A stretch of 64,000 bases of DNA from Pterobdella sp. o SKG-2022 (lineage: Eukaryota > Annelida > Clitellata > Hirudinida > Piscicolidae), in assembly GCA_964035795.1 (NCBI GenBank), contig OZ038321.1:20226283-20290282 (forward strand), given 5' to 3'. Positions within the stretch are counted from its first letter, which is position 1, and each line of letters begins with the position of its first letter. The notes below the pieces were generated by a model. The model did no database searches. It was not told the origin of the DNA and saw only the letters and a list, made by a program, of their open reading frames with translations. Of the stretch, positions 34,228-45,654 are shown one piece after another. The translations under genes and the position numbers were made by a program.

Positions 34228-34909
34228 TTTGTTTAACTTTCGTTAGATGGCGATGTAAAAAAAATATGATACTTTGAAGGTGATTTTTTAGGTGTTTTGC
34301 CACATTATATCACAAAATATCACACCATATCATTTTACGTGTTTCTATCTTGCCTTCTTGTGCCTTGTTTTGTTGCGTTTTCTTGCCTTCATTTCTATGT
34401 CTGTCTGTTTGCTTATTTGGTTTTTCTAAGTATCTCAATGTTAAATTTCATTATTTTCTATATAAAAGTTAGTTATTTTTGATGTTTTTGATAATTATTT
34501 TGAAAAAATATGTTAATGCATTTAAATTTCAATTATGAAACTTTGTTGATTGAAATATTTTCGCATTTAGATTTTCGTCTTTGACAGTTCCAATAAATAA
34601 ACTTTTTGCTGTTTTTTTAATTGTTTTAAAAAAATTATTGAAAGTTTTGAAGTATAATATTATACTAACTTTCCATAGTTTGTCTTATATACTTATATAT
34701 TTTTAATCTCAATCTACCTTTAAAAAATTTAATAACAATGTTTATAATGCATCAATTCGAATTTTCGTTTAAGTTTATAAAACTTTGTACATCAGAAACG
34801 AAGCAATAAAGTTGAAAAATTTTTAAAAGAAACAAAGAATTATCCAATTTTCAACCATAAAATCTATTTTTGATAAACATTTTTTAATAATGACGTGTAA
34901 AAAACTGAG

Positions 34910-35021
34910 ATGTCGTTAAAATTCAACTTCATTGTTTTGACACTATTTAGCTGTTTTATTTTAGTAGCAAACGAATGCCAAAGTTTAACGTTCCGCAATT
35001 TTGCATATAGGAATCGGAATG
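34910..35021 (+). CDS. Stim: Stim exon 1: signal peptide
   Basis: The ATG at 34910 starts a hydrophobic leader, FIVLTLFSCFILVA, typical of an ER signal peptide and expected for STIM. The proposed donor AATG|GTTTGT leaves phase 1, which fits exon 2 at 35096. The intervening 74 bp would be a very short intron. The same frame stays open to 35239 but then misses the EF-hand, so some splice is needed. Confidence 0.6.
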
Positions 35022-36312
35022 GTTTGTTTTCTTCATTATTCACACTTAAGCTCAACAAGTCAGAAGTCTACATAGACGCCACAATATACACACAGTTTGT
35101 AGAAAAAATGGTCAAAAAACTTGGACTGAGAAGCAAGAGAAAAGCTCTGTTCACCATCACCAATCTGAAACTCTACATTATGAATTGGATGATGAGTATC
35201 TGGAGTACCAGGCCATTGTACAACTGCATTCACTTATAGATGATGACAAGGATGGAGATTTGGACCCATCAGAAAGCAGAGAGGTTCATAATATAAATAA
35301 AATCAACCTTACTAAAATCATATATTGATAATTAAGCTACAAATATAAATACTCATCATAAATAAAAATTAGTTTCTACATTTAACTATTCTCTGCCTTG
35401 AAATTTGTATAATTAAAAAAAAATCATGTATTTAGTAATATTCCAGCAATTTTTGATCTGTTACATAAACCTCTGTGAAATTTCATATAGACATCATTTC
35501 TGATTTTATAGTATTTTTTAAAAAGTATATTATTTCATACAGATAAGTCAAAAAAATCAATAAAAATGTTATATCACCAATACACTAGATACAATACAAT
35601 TAAACACAAAAAATAAAATTACCAAACACAAACTAAACAAAAATAAGCCAACATTCAGTGAAAAAATAAAACAGATACAAGAAAATATTATCAAATCATT
35701 AAATCTTTACCCATGCTAAACCACCCCTATATAGTTTTTAGAGCAAGACATACAGAGACAATCATCAATATCTAGTGATTATCATCATTTTAATGCCCTG
35801 GTCTCCAAGGAAGAACTATGGAAATACTGGTGTCTATCTGAAGGTTAGTTTGGAGAATATACATTTTGCCTAAAATATTTAAAGCTATATATTTTAAGTT
35901 TCATTCAGGCAATGTGAATTTTTCAATTTTTAAAGACGTGTTTTTTTGTAAATTTATTATTTAGAAGGTAAAGAAAGATTATTCAAAGGCATTCATGGAG
36001 CTCAACTATTTTTCAACTAATATTGATTTTACTTCATTATTTGCATTCAAATACACTTTTTGACACGAATTTCTTATTTAAAAAAATATCATTTCAAATG
36101 CACAACTCATGTTTCATGACCAGGCGATAATAAATTTTAAAATTTACCATCTAATCAATAAATTAATAGATTTAATTTCTACCTCGTGTTTGAATATATA
36201 AGTATCTTCAATTTTCTAAAAACATAGTACTTAAATTTAAGCAATTTCTTTATTACATATCTCATTGAATGCGGAGTAGCAAATCAGAAAGTTTATTTAA
36301 GAAACATTGAAG

Positions 36313-36382
<70 letters not shown>

Positions 36383-39300
36383 CATAACTGGACAGAGAAT
36401 CAAGTGTTGAAATGGCTTCAAATCAACGTAGAACTGCCGCAGTACACACACGAGTTCGAGAACTTGCATGTTACCGGTCGAATGCTGCCCAGGTGTATTG
36501 TTTGTTTGTGGCCTCTATAGACGTGGTGTATGTTAAGGAGGTTTATAATACTAATCAAACACTTATTAACTGATAAAATACGAAGCTTTTTGTAAGACGA
36601 TCTCGCATTATCTATTGATGTGAATAAATACAAAATCTTATTGTTTATCCGAAGTGTTATTTAAAATTTTTTTTTTGAGCTTATTTAGTTTTTTTATGTT
36701 TATGTAAACATTTTTTATTGTATGCGTCTGTTTTATTTATGAATATGTTTGTGTGTGTTTTATGCTTTTCATCTTGGTTTGAATATGTGTGTGCGTGCGT
36801 GCGTGTGTATGTAGGATTTGGTTTGCATGTTAAAGGATGTGAGAAGAATAACATTTTTACAAAAACAATACTACAGGCTAGCCAGTTCTTCTCACAGCCA
36901 TTTGTATACACTTCTCAACGTTAAAAATCTTCTGCATAGGTAATGTCATCATCACTATATGTAAGATAAAAATTTATATCTAAATAGCTGAAATACTTAA
37001 TACTGTATTTATGTCCATTATTATTATGACTAACAAAACTTTTATTATCACTATTGAGAACGACAGTTTAATCTCTAATGATCCAGATTTTTCAATAATT
37101 CGATAAATTTCACCACGCATTTTCTGTTTTTTTTTTTTCAAACCATTGTGTTCATATATCCAATTTAATTTGGATTACTAACAGAATATTTGAATGCACG
37201 AAGTAAAAATTAAAATGATAAAATTAACTCCAAAAATTGAGGTCTTAAACATTTTTTTGAGTTAATAAAAAGAGTTTTCAATTATTAAATTTTGACTATG
37301 TTGGCTGAAATGAATAAGACAAAGAATTTTCAAAAAGAAGAATAACCTGAAACATAAAAAGCAAACACAATGTTTTTCAAAAAATCTGGAGGCTTTTAAT
37401 AAGAAAATCTCGCACTATGATGTCAGGATATCTAAGCGATTGTATTCATAGTTGAGATGAAGTTGGCGATTTTTGCATATTTATTAATTGAATTCATTAA
37501 ATTTTTAACAAAAATGAAAAAAAAACACGAAGTATTTATTAAAAAATATGAAGCTTATCTTAAAAAAATCTTACATTGATGAATCATAACTTTATAATGT
37601 GAGATTTTTTACGAAAAGCATCGTGTTTTTAGTTGGATAAATACTTGTTTTTCATAAATTTTTGTCAGGCTTTTCTATTCCATCTTAACTATAATAGGAT
37701 CAAAAAATAAATATAAAGATAGAAAGTAATGCCATTTGTGTTTGCTTGGACGGATGATGAATTTGAGTGACTCTGAAGCAAGACCAAGATAGCGACTTGA
37801 TATCTAGTTAGTTATGAAATGTGAGTCACTGAGCTTTGATATGATAGTCTTTTTTAATTTTCTATGTTTGGCGTTTTTGGGGCTTTGTCAAATAAACTCC
37901 AAAGGGACCTGTTGGATAGATTTTTAATGAAATGTTTGGATGGCTCAAAACTTGATTCATCTGATTCATGCTTAGTCTATTCTATTACTTAATATAGAAG
38001 GGGCTCACAGATGCATGTCTTTTTGCTTGAGCAGACTCCTTTATAGAATACGTGATGGGAAAGTCCACTTTGATAGGGAATAGAAAGAACTTCAAGAGTA
38101 AAAAACTTCGTGATTTTATGTGTTTCTCAAAAACATTGTGTTTGTCTCTTAAAAAGTGTTCATTTCATATGTTCGAATATAGCATTCGGAATACAATAAT
38201 ATATTTTCATTATTTTTTTTATATTGGAAAATACAAGTTTTTAGTGTTAAATTTAACGACTGTTTTATAAATGCTTTTTTAATATCACTAGTGTTTAAAA
38301 TTTTATTTGAAATTCATTTAAGACTCAACATTCATTTTTTTGAAATCAAGAATTTTCATAGTTTAAAATTTATAAACTGGTTCTCAGGCAAAAGATCTCC
38401 CTCAAAGCCACAGACTTAGTTTTATTTGGACCTACAAACGGTTAATAATAATAATAATAAAATAAAGTATAATAACAACAATATATAATTTTCAAACAGT
38501 TCAGCACCGTTACTTCTCTGACGGCGTATTTATTATTTCTCTGCTGCTGGTTGCAATCAGCTGCTTGGTAGCTTCTCAGCAGAGCAAGCAAAGCAAACAG
38601 CAGCTAAGCAGCTTGAACTGCCAGTTGTCATTGCTACAAGACGTCCAACGTAATCTTGATGTCTTTCAGGCACAGTGAGTTGAATTATTCAGATAGTATA
38701 CCTTTCAAAAAACTAAAATTCAATTTCGATAACTTTCAATACATGCATTGAAAAAAAACTGTATAATTTTTGGTTAGCTTAGAAATATTGTAAGTCTTGC
38801 TGGAGTTTTATTATATACATATAGAAAACTATAGCCTTGTTTCACGGAATGTATTGAACAATTATTTAATTTGCATTTAAAATTATATTGAAGAAATGTC
38901 TCCAAAAAACATGAGCATGTTTCTCAGAAGCTTCATACTGATAATATTGAGAATAATAAAAAAAACGTTATTATGCATATTATAAGTAGTTCTCATACTA
39001 ATTTTCTAATATGGAAATAGATAATTTTTATTTTTCATTACTAGTTTTCATAATATCTTTCGAACATGACAGATTGGAAGAGTCTCATAAAAGGCGGCGA
39101 GAGGAAGAAGAGGCGAGAGATGAGCTGAAGGAGAAGCTACAAAGAAGGGTATTATTTATGTTATTATAGTTATTTCATCATTTAAACCTGTATATTTGTT
39201 TGTTTTTGTATAAATTTATTCTTTATTAATATTTTTAGCGGTTATAGGGTATATTTATAGTTTTTTAACAAAAAACATCAGTTAAGAGAAATTTTTAATA

Positions 39301-40016
39301 CATTTATTGAGAATCAAAAGATATAATTTTCGATAAGTTTAGCCTTATCATGAAACGTTAGGCTAACATTTTATGACAAGGCTAAATTCATCGAAAATTC
39401 TTCTTATTTGATGTTTTTTGTTGCAAAATATAGAAAAATACATACGATATCTCTGAAGAGATACTTATAGTTTATATTTTACAGAAAAGAATTTTTATGA
39501 TCGAAAGTGTGGACAGTGATGAAAATGACGATGAAAGCAAAAATGATAACCATAGAAGTACACAAGACGATGAAGACAATGATAAGACCATCACCCCTAC
39601 GCCTATAATTAATGAAGATGAGGATGATTCTGACAACGATGATGAGGGTAAAAGGAGGTTTATCGAACTGAGAGAACAACTAAAAGAGGTACTTTTTAAT
39701 TTAATCACGCACAAACACACACACACACACAAAACACACACAGGAGACATTCAAGCTTTTTGAAGCTGAACGGAAGTTGGAAGAACGAAGAAAGGTTTGG
39801 TGATAAGCAAAATGGAATGATAAAATTAATAAGTTTTCAAGTTTTGAAATCTTATTTAATTTTCATACTATTTATCATTATGATTATATTTTAAACTTCA
39901 AGTTATGTTTACAAAAATCTTTGTACTTTAAGTCAATAAAATTTTTTTAAATCTCGTATCTCTTCTATTTATTTATCTTTTTATCTATTTATTTATTTAT
40001 CTATTTATTTATCTAT

Positions 40017-40055
<39 letters not shown>

Positions 40056-42831
40056 ATCTCTCCATCTATTTATCTATTTCACTATATGTATGTCTAAAAG
40101 AAAAGTAACTTCAAAACTCTACCACAACAGCAATCAACAACGCCAGAGTTGCAACAATGGTTCCAAATGACCTATGAGATTGAAAACAAGTACATTTATA
40201 ATAATAATAATAATATCATTTATTTTTTATGCAAATATTTTATTTTATTTCATGTCAGTTGTTTATGGTTAATACTAATAGTATCCTAATTTTTCTTGTT
40301 ACTTATTTTCGCTATATCGTCATTAAAATTCCCATTTCTGTTATGCCAATAACTACTCATGTTGTTATGACACCATCGTCAGATATTGGAGAGAAAAGAA
40401 GGCATCCATAGAAAAGAACCTGGATACTGCTATCAAGAAGGTCGCATGCACATAATGATTGTAGTGGTCACAATGGTTTTATGAGGAATTTGAATTGTAA
40501 AGTATCCTATTAGAGTATCTATCTTGATTGAATTATCGTTAATTTTTGTTTGAAAGATTTTAATAACAATAATACTATGATTTCTTCATTGTTTTTTTAA
40601 GTATTACTATTTTGGTTATTGTTATATTCATCAGTGTGAGAAGTTGAAGAGGCAGAGGTTTAAGATGTTGTCGAGTATCAAAGAGGAAGATGTTGCCGAT
40701 GCTTTTGCGTATGATTTTCACAATCTTTACATATATTTTCACATTCTCAACATATATATTTATATTCTCACATCCTTAACACACATGTTCACATTTACAT
40801 GTCGTTAACTTATGTATTAAACTTGTCAACACACATTTTCTCATTTTTCACCTTTTTTTCACATGCATTCATACACACGCACGCAGACGAGAAATGGAAG
40901 GGTTGAGGAGAGAGGCATACGAGAGGACGGACAGATGGAGGCACATTGAAGAACTCACAAGCCTCAACATCACTACTAACCCTGGTCTCAGCTACCTTAA
41001 TACTCTTCTTAGGAATAATGGTTTGGAAATTAATTATTTTTCAAATAATACTTATCATCGTTATTATTTGTATAATAGTTTTTTTTCCATTCTTTTTATT
41101 GGTAAAAATTTCTTGATCATTCTTCTCAGTTTTTGCGTTTACATAAGTATTTCTGAAATATAATGCGGCTGAGCGTCTAGGTATTGATATTGGGTTTCAT
41201 TTAGCTGACATTGATTACAGTAAAAACAATGGCTCATTGACCAAAACTACATGGTTTTGTGAGCATAACTTACAGTATCAAATAATCGACAATGTGATTT
41301 ATATCAAGTGTTTTTATTTTCTCATTATTACTAATGTCACCAATTCCAACAACACAATTAATTAATACTCGTTATTTAATTGTTTCAGTGGCTGAAAAGA
41401 TGAGTTCGAAGAGTCTTTTCAACACATCAGGTGGTCTTGATGAACATTTGTTTTTGTTTGTTTGTACCAATAATAGTAATTGATCAATAATAAAGCACAA
41501 AGAAGCAATGATGAGTGAATGGAATCTGTTTTTTCTAGTCTATGGACTTCTTAACATAATTATAATTGTTTTTTTTTGACTAAAATAATATTTCTATTAT
41601 TTAAAATATTTCTTTTACTAATATTAATACTACTACTACTAATAATAATATAATAATAATAATAATAAGAATAATAATAATAATGACTTTAGTGAACATA
41701 GAGGATATGAAGTCAAACCTGTTAAAGGCAGGCATGCAGTTGTGTGCCATAGGAGTAAATCAGTCCTTTGCAAGTAATACTTGTGCACTTTATACCATTC
41801 TTTGTCATTATATATTAATGCTGTTATTTTTTTGTTGTGGCTGGTATTAGGGGTGATCTTAGTGAGAACAATGTTGTTGATAATGATTGATAAACAGTCT
41901 ATTGTTTGTTTCTGATATTAAGCTGCTCTAGTTTATAATAATGGTAACATCAATGTTATTATAGCATAGTTCTTTTACCAAACACTATTTCTTAGAGTTA
42001 ATGTTAACTACAGATACAAAAGAAGGTAACTACAGATACATGCCAGCCTCTTCTTCCACCATCCTTCCTTCCTCTTCTTTCATCTCTCTTCCTTCCTTCC
42101 AACTACAGTCTAAAATGCAACCAGGCTTACCTCCACATGTGCAACAAACCATGCAATTACAACAACTTCCCAAGATTAACCCGAATGTTCAACCATGTGT
42201 TCTGTATGAAACACCACTTGCAGGCAGTTCTATAAGCAATTCAAAACCTTCGCAATCATCGTTCAGCAGTTTTGAATCTGCCAGCAACCATAGCAACTTC
42301 AGCAGTAGCACCAAAGACAGCAGTTTTATCGCAAGTGTGCCAACTACTCACAACATCTACCCACCCCCATACAACCTCAGCACACCAACATTCGATCCAA
42401 TCATATCCAACCGGCTTGTAAGCACTTTCACCTCACTCAGCACCAATCTCACCTCTAACAGCAATGAACGAATGCTGCTGTCTCATTCCAAAACCCTATC
42501 CAACATCTTAAATAATAACTATAAATCAGATTTCTCTACAAGAAGCAATAGTGAGCTGAATGATAAAAAGAAAAAAGAAAGTACCGGCACCGTGAAAAAA
42601 AATGTGAAGAAGGAACATGATAATGCATGTACTATGAATGAGAATACAAATAAAAATGCTTTGAAGAGTACAGAAAAGAATGATGTTTTTTTGAAAAAGA
42701 TGGGAAGTAATAAAGATGATGAAAATGGTAAAGGTGAAAAGAAACAAAAAATTGAAATAATTGTAAGCGATAACAAAGAAAGTAAAAGAAAAAAGAAAAA
42801 CAAACTGAAAGAATTTTTCAAGAAAAAGTGA
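34910..42831 (+). CDS. Stim: Stromal interaction molecule (STIM), ER calcium sensor, 16 exons
   Basis: Predicted exons: 34910-35021, 35096-35283, 35735-35843, 36381-36492, 36877-36939, 38388-38440, 38500-38674, 39073-39148, 39485-39688, 39744-39794, 40131-40189, 40383-40440, 40635-40708, 40887-41020, 41389-41430, 41996-42831. All phases agree and give 781 residues (human STIM1 has 685). Order: signal peptide (1-23), canonical EF-hand loop (86-97), hidden EF-hand region, SAM domain (about 138-212), one membrane segment (about 221-238), coiled-coil 1 with an acidic insert, SOAR/CAD (about 382-489), low-complexity tail, lysine-rich C-terminus. Family role: it senses luminal ER calcium, oligomerises on depletion, moves to ER-plasma membrane contacts and opens Orai channels. 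The first exon and its 74-bp intron are the least certain part. Confidence 0.9.
35096..35283 (+). CDS. Stim: Stim exon 2: canonical EF-hand
   Basis: The exon encodes the loop DDDKDGDLDPSE, with acidic residues at loop positions 1, 3, 5, 9 and 12 and Gly at 6, a complete calcium-binding loop equivalent to that of STIM1. The acceptor is a CA-rich ACACACAG. The donor GAGAG|GTTCAT is weak, but the next exon resumes FLEQD as the family requires. Confidence 0.88.
35735..36939 (+). CDS. Stim: Stim exons 3-5: hidden EF-hand and start of SAM domain
   Basis: Exon 35735-35843 encodes the second, non-canonical EF region (KEELWKYW). Exon 36381-36492 encodes HNWTENQVLKWLQINVELPQ, matching the first SAM helices of STIM. 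Exon 36877-36939 continues SAM from LAS to LLHR. Phases 1, 2 and 2 all fit. Exon 4 is preceded directly by a CA array. Confidence 0.88.
36321..36379. repeat. (AC)n array abutting Stim exon 4
   Basis: AC dinucleotides run directly into the acceptor CACACAG at 36380. Confidence 0.96.
37500..37665. repeat. Imperfect inverted repeat in Stim intron 5
   Basis: ATGAAAAAAAAACACGAAGTATTTATT near 37515 pairs imperfectly with GGATAAATACTTGTTTTTCAT near 37650. Inner segments pair partly. Confidence 0.55.
38388..38674 (+). CDS. Stim: Stim exons 6-7: end of SAM, transmembrane segment, start of coiled-coil 1
   Basis: Exon 38388-38440 gives QKISLKATDLVLFGP, the last SAM helix. Exon 38500-38674 gives the hydrophobic stretch GVFIISLLLVAISCLVA and then a Gln/Ser/Leu-rich cytosolic helix. 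The 59-bp intron between them carries a short AAT array. Confidence 0.88.
39073..39794 (+). CDS. Stim: Stim exons 8-10: coiled-coil 1 with acidic insert
   Basis: Exon 39073-39148 is a charged helix (KRRREEEEARDELKEKL). Exon 39485-39688 encodes 68 residues, mostly Asp/Glu/Asn/Ser, with a short basic helix at its end. Exon 39744-39794 adds the helix LFEAERKLEERRK. All three are phase 0 at the internal joins. The acidic block has no obvious counterpart in human STIM1 coiled-coil 1. Confidence 0.8.
39265..39462. repeat. Foldback element in Stim intron 8
   Basis: AACAAAAAACATCA near 39267 pairs with TGATGTTTTTTGTT near 39412. Inner arms GATAAGTTTAGCCTTATCAT and the AAGGCTAAATTCATC side pair partly. 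The edge motif ACATACGATATCTCTGAAGA lies at about 39440. The TGATGTTTTTTGTTGCAA arm is nearly identical to the 31.6-kb copy. Confidence 0.65.
39955..40056. repeat. (TATC)n/(TATT)n array
   Basis: Tetranucleotide TATT then about nine TATC units in Stim intron 10. Confidence 0.94.
40131..41020 (+). CDS. Stim: Stim exons 11-14: SOAR/CAD Orai-activating region
   Basis: Exons 40131-40189, 40383-40440, 40635-40708 and 40887-41020. They give PELQQWFQMTYEIENKYW, the basic segment CEKLKRQR, and DRWRHIEELTSLNI followed by NPGLSYL. These match the start, the basic patch and the final helix of the STIM SOAR region. The stretch between the basic patch and EEDVAD is about six or seven residues shorter than in human and fly STIM as I recall them. 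Confidence 0.88.
41389..42831 (+). CDS. Stim: Stim exons 15-16: low-complexity tail and polybasic C-terminus
   Basis: Exon 41389-41430 (13 codons) is followed by the terminal exon 41996-42831, phase 1 at the join. The terminal exon is Ser/Thr/Asn/Pro-rich, then Lys/Asp/Glu-rich, and ends KRKKKNKLKEFFKKK before TGA at 42829-42831. Vertebrate STIM1/2 end in a similar polybasic segment that binds plasma-membrane phosphoinositides. The exon 15 join is the weaker of the two. Confidence 0.8.
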
Positions 42832-43480
42832 AATTTTAGGAGACTTTTTGATCTGAGTCGTTTTAATTTTTTTGCGTTTTAGCCCATTTTCTAAATTATT
42901 TATATATTTTGGTAATAGAATATTTTAATTTCAACAACGGGCATAAACGGACAAAATTTTTGAAGGATCTTTAAAAATTTTTCTGCTATTTCAAGCATTT
43001 GTAGCCAACCCAAGTATTGAAGTCATGCTTTTTTAGGTATTTTGTTAATTTCCAGATCTTTTATTCACCATTGGTTTATTGACCACAATAAATTGGAGTC
43101 TTGTTACCTTAAGTTGGGGAAGCCCAGAACGTTATCCGCGGTTCAGTTTTTAGAAAATTTCGAAAAAGAATAAAAAAAATGTTAATCGAAGATTTCCAAA
43201 AAATATCATATTTACGGGCAAAATTTGAAAAGTTATGGAAGTGGCACTAAAACGTGACACCGGCAGAGGTATAATCACTTTAGCATACACCATTCAATTT
43301 TATGAGTTGATTTATCATTTTTCCATGCGAATTTAACAAGCAAAACACTCAAATGTATATTCAAAATATCAAAAATACTTACATTTTTATTCTAAGTAAT
43401 CAAATTTAGTTTCTATATAATCAATAAAAGCATTTTAGGTTGAGTTCGTTTTTCATTTTGCACATCTTGATTGATTACAT
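42832..43480. other. Stim 3' flank
   Basis: AT-rich sequence with no gene recognised. An AATAAA-like hexamer near 43087 is a possible polyadenylation signal. The real 3' end is unknown. Confidence 0.3.
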
Positions 43481-43639
43481 GGTGCTTTGTTATGTTCCAA
43501 TGTCTTATTTCTCCTTCATATAGAAGCACTCTCACGTTAAAGGTTGAACCAGCTTTAAATGAATTTTGTTTTGGGCTTTTGTACCTTCCCAATTATGATA
43601 ACACATTATAACTACAATAATCGCAATAAGTGTTTTAGA

Positions 43640-43915
43640 TGTTGTTTCCCCGTTCATATATTTTACAAGCATTTTGGCATGAAGCATTGAGGTCAATTGC
43701 AATAAGAGATACCACTATTTCTTGATCGAAAAAACTCTTCGAGAGGGACATATTGAATAAATCAGTCCACCTTTCAAATGAAAGCATTGACCAGTTCTTG
43801 TACTCAAAGTATATCGGTTTTTTTTATAAGTACCTTACACCCATGTTTGCCATAAAAAGGCACCATTGACTGATCGTTGGATATTTTACACGAGTCTGAT
43901 TCAAAACTTTTCAAA
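43640..43915 (-). pseudogene. piggyBac-like transposase remnant
   Basis: Read on the minus strand, 43915 to about 43800 encodes SNDQSMVPFYGKHGCK, resembling the PGBD/piggyBac block around the first catalytic Asp (D-E-S-M-V-P-x-x-G-R-H in relatives). The frame then drifts through a segment with TDLF that may correspond to the second Asp motif, and ends at a stop near 43650. Only a short stretch aligns and frame breaks are present, so this is a fossil fragment at best. No terminal inverted repeats were identified. Confidence 0.4.
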
Positions 43916-44159
43916 ATGCTTGGTTCAGTAACGAGAATTAGGCAGCCAGTTCGGAGTATTTTTCATTAGGAGGAATTTTTTCCATTTATATACTATACAA
44001 CACAACGTAGAATTGAAGCAGAAGAAAAGCTTTAACTTCCACATGGAATTAACCCACAAACAATAGCCAAACAACGAAGTAGATTCTTGGCTCTTGAGCA
44101 CCGTCCAGAGAGATTGGCTCATCGAAAAAGATTAGCAGCACCTTTCATGAGAGATTCTG

Positions 44160-45650
44160 AATCATTTTTTTGCAGCTGGTCCTTGGGAACAAGAGGTTAA
44201 TATTTATGAAAAAGTTGGTCTGCTTGTTATGTTCATGATTCTTTTATTCAAGTCTGCAAAATAATTTTTGACAAGATAGTGAAAATAGAATTTTCAGAAA
44301 TTTTCAATGACATTAATTACTTGGAAGTATCTAAAATATGTTTTCGAAATTCATTTTTTATATCAACGTATCTAGATGTTTTTCTATGCTAATGAAAAAC
44401 TTTGAGTATGATTTCAAAATACTCGAAATAGCAAAAACCTCACAATAGTCAACGAACAACATTAAGCGATGCTCTTCTTTCGAAAAGCGTATCAACAACC
44501 TCAGCAGACTGAACTCTAAATCAAGGTATTTAATAAAGTGCTTTTAACTGTTATGTTGTTGTTATGACGCCAAAATGTAGTTTGTTTACAAACTGATGAC
44601 GAAACTTTTTGAAGTTTTTGAAAGTTTCGTTTTGGTGGTTAAAAAATATAAAAATAAGTTATGAAAGCTTTTACAAATGCAATTATGAATAAAACTACGA
44701 AATTGAAAAAGAAGATTGGAATATCATTGAACAATGCATAAAAAGTTGGTTTTTGAAAAATTTGAGATTTCAAGTCACGTTCTAGATTTGATTATATATC
44801 TAGAATTTTTGCTTCTCTTCGCCATGCAACTTCTGATATTATTTGATCAATAAGAAAATAGAAGCAGTTCATTGAGAATTTTTATAGAAACGCAGTTTTG
44901 GTGGTTAAATTCGAGGGCTCTGGTAGAATACTCATTTTTGGACACCAATGGGGGTTTCTAATGGTCTAGGTGGATGTCTGAAAGGAGAAGGCGAGAGTCA
45001 ATCGTGCTTACTGTTAGTATTGCTATTTGATATATAATTGCGTTTTTAATGTTATCAAAACTATTTTTCATTAATATATATTTTAATTAGTTTTTTTTGT
45101 TACTTTAACAATTTTTCATATGGGTTTTTTGTTTATGCAACTTTTTTTCAAGGTTTAATATGGTTAGTTTTTATGGTTTTTCGTTTTTTTTTGTATTTAT
45201 TTGATGTTGATGTTTTTCAATAATCTAAAGATCAAACAATTGAGCTATACAAATTGTTATAAGCATATAGCTTGAAAAAAAAATTAGATGAAGAAAATAG
45301 CATATAAGACCACAATAGACTAAAAAAATTGCTTTTAATACTCAGTTGGTTTTTACTGGTTAAACAAATATTAACATATGGTTAAAAGGTAATATTCCAG
45401 ATCCACTGAAAAAGATTGCAGATAATAGGGTGGGAATAGTAAAAAATTGGGTTACTCATAAAATAATTTTTCACATTTTAAGACAGCCTTACGCATAGAC
45501 AAAGCATCGTTCACCAATGGCACGTGCACACTAAAGTAAATAAATATTGTAGAAAAAACTAGAAATGCCAGCATGAGATGGAATATTTAGAAGTTTAAAA
45601 CTGACCAAGCAATTCATGGAAAAATCTCTGATTTTGAACAATGTACTGTA
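44160..45650. other. Intergenic AT-rich DNA
   Basis: No gene recognised. A moderately less AT-rich patch near 44930-45010 could be another decayed repeat. Confidence 0.3.
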
Positions 45651-45654
45651 ATGT

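Noticed and set aside
42519..42821. 100-codon minus frame rich in Phe, Leu and Ser
   Set aside because: Antisense shadow of the lysine-rich end of Stim.
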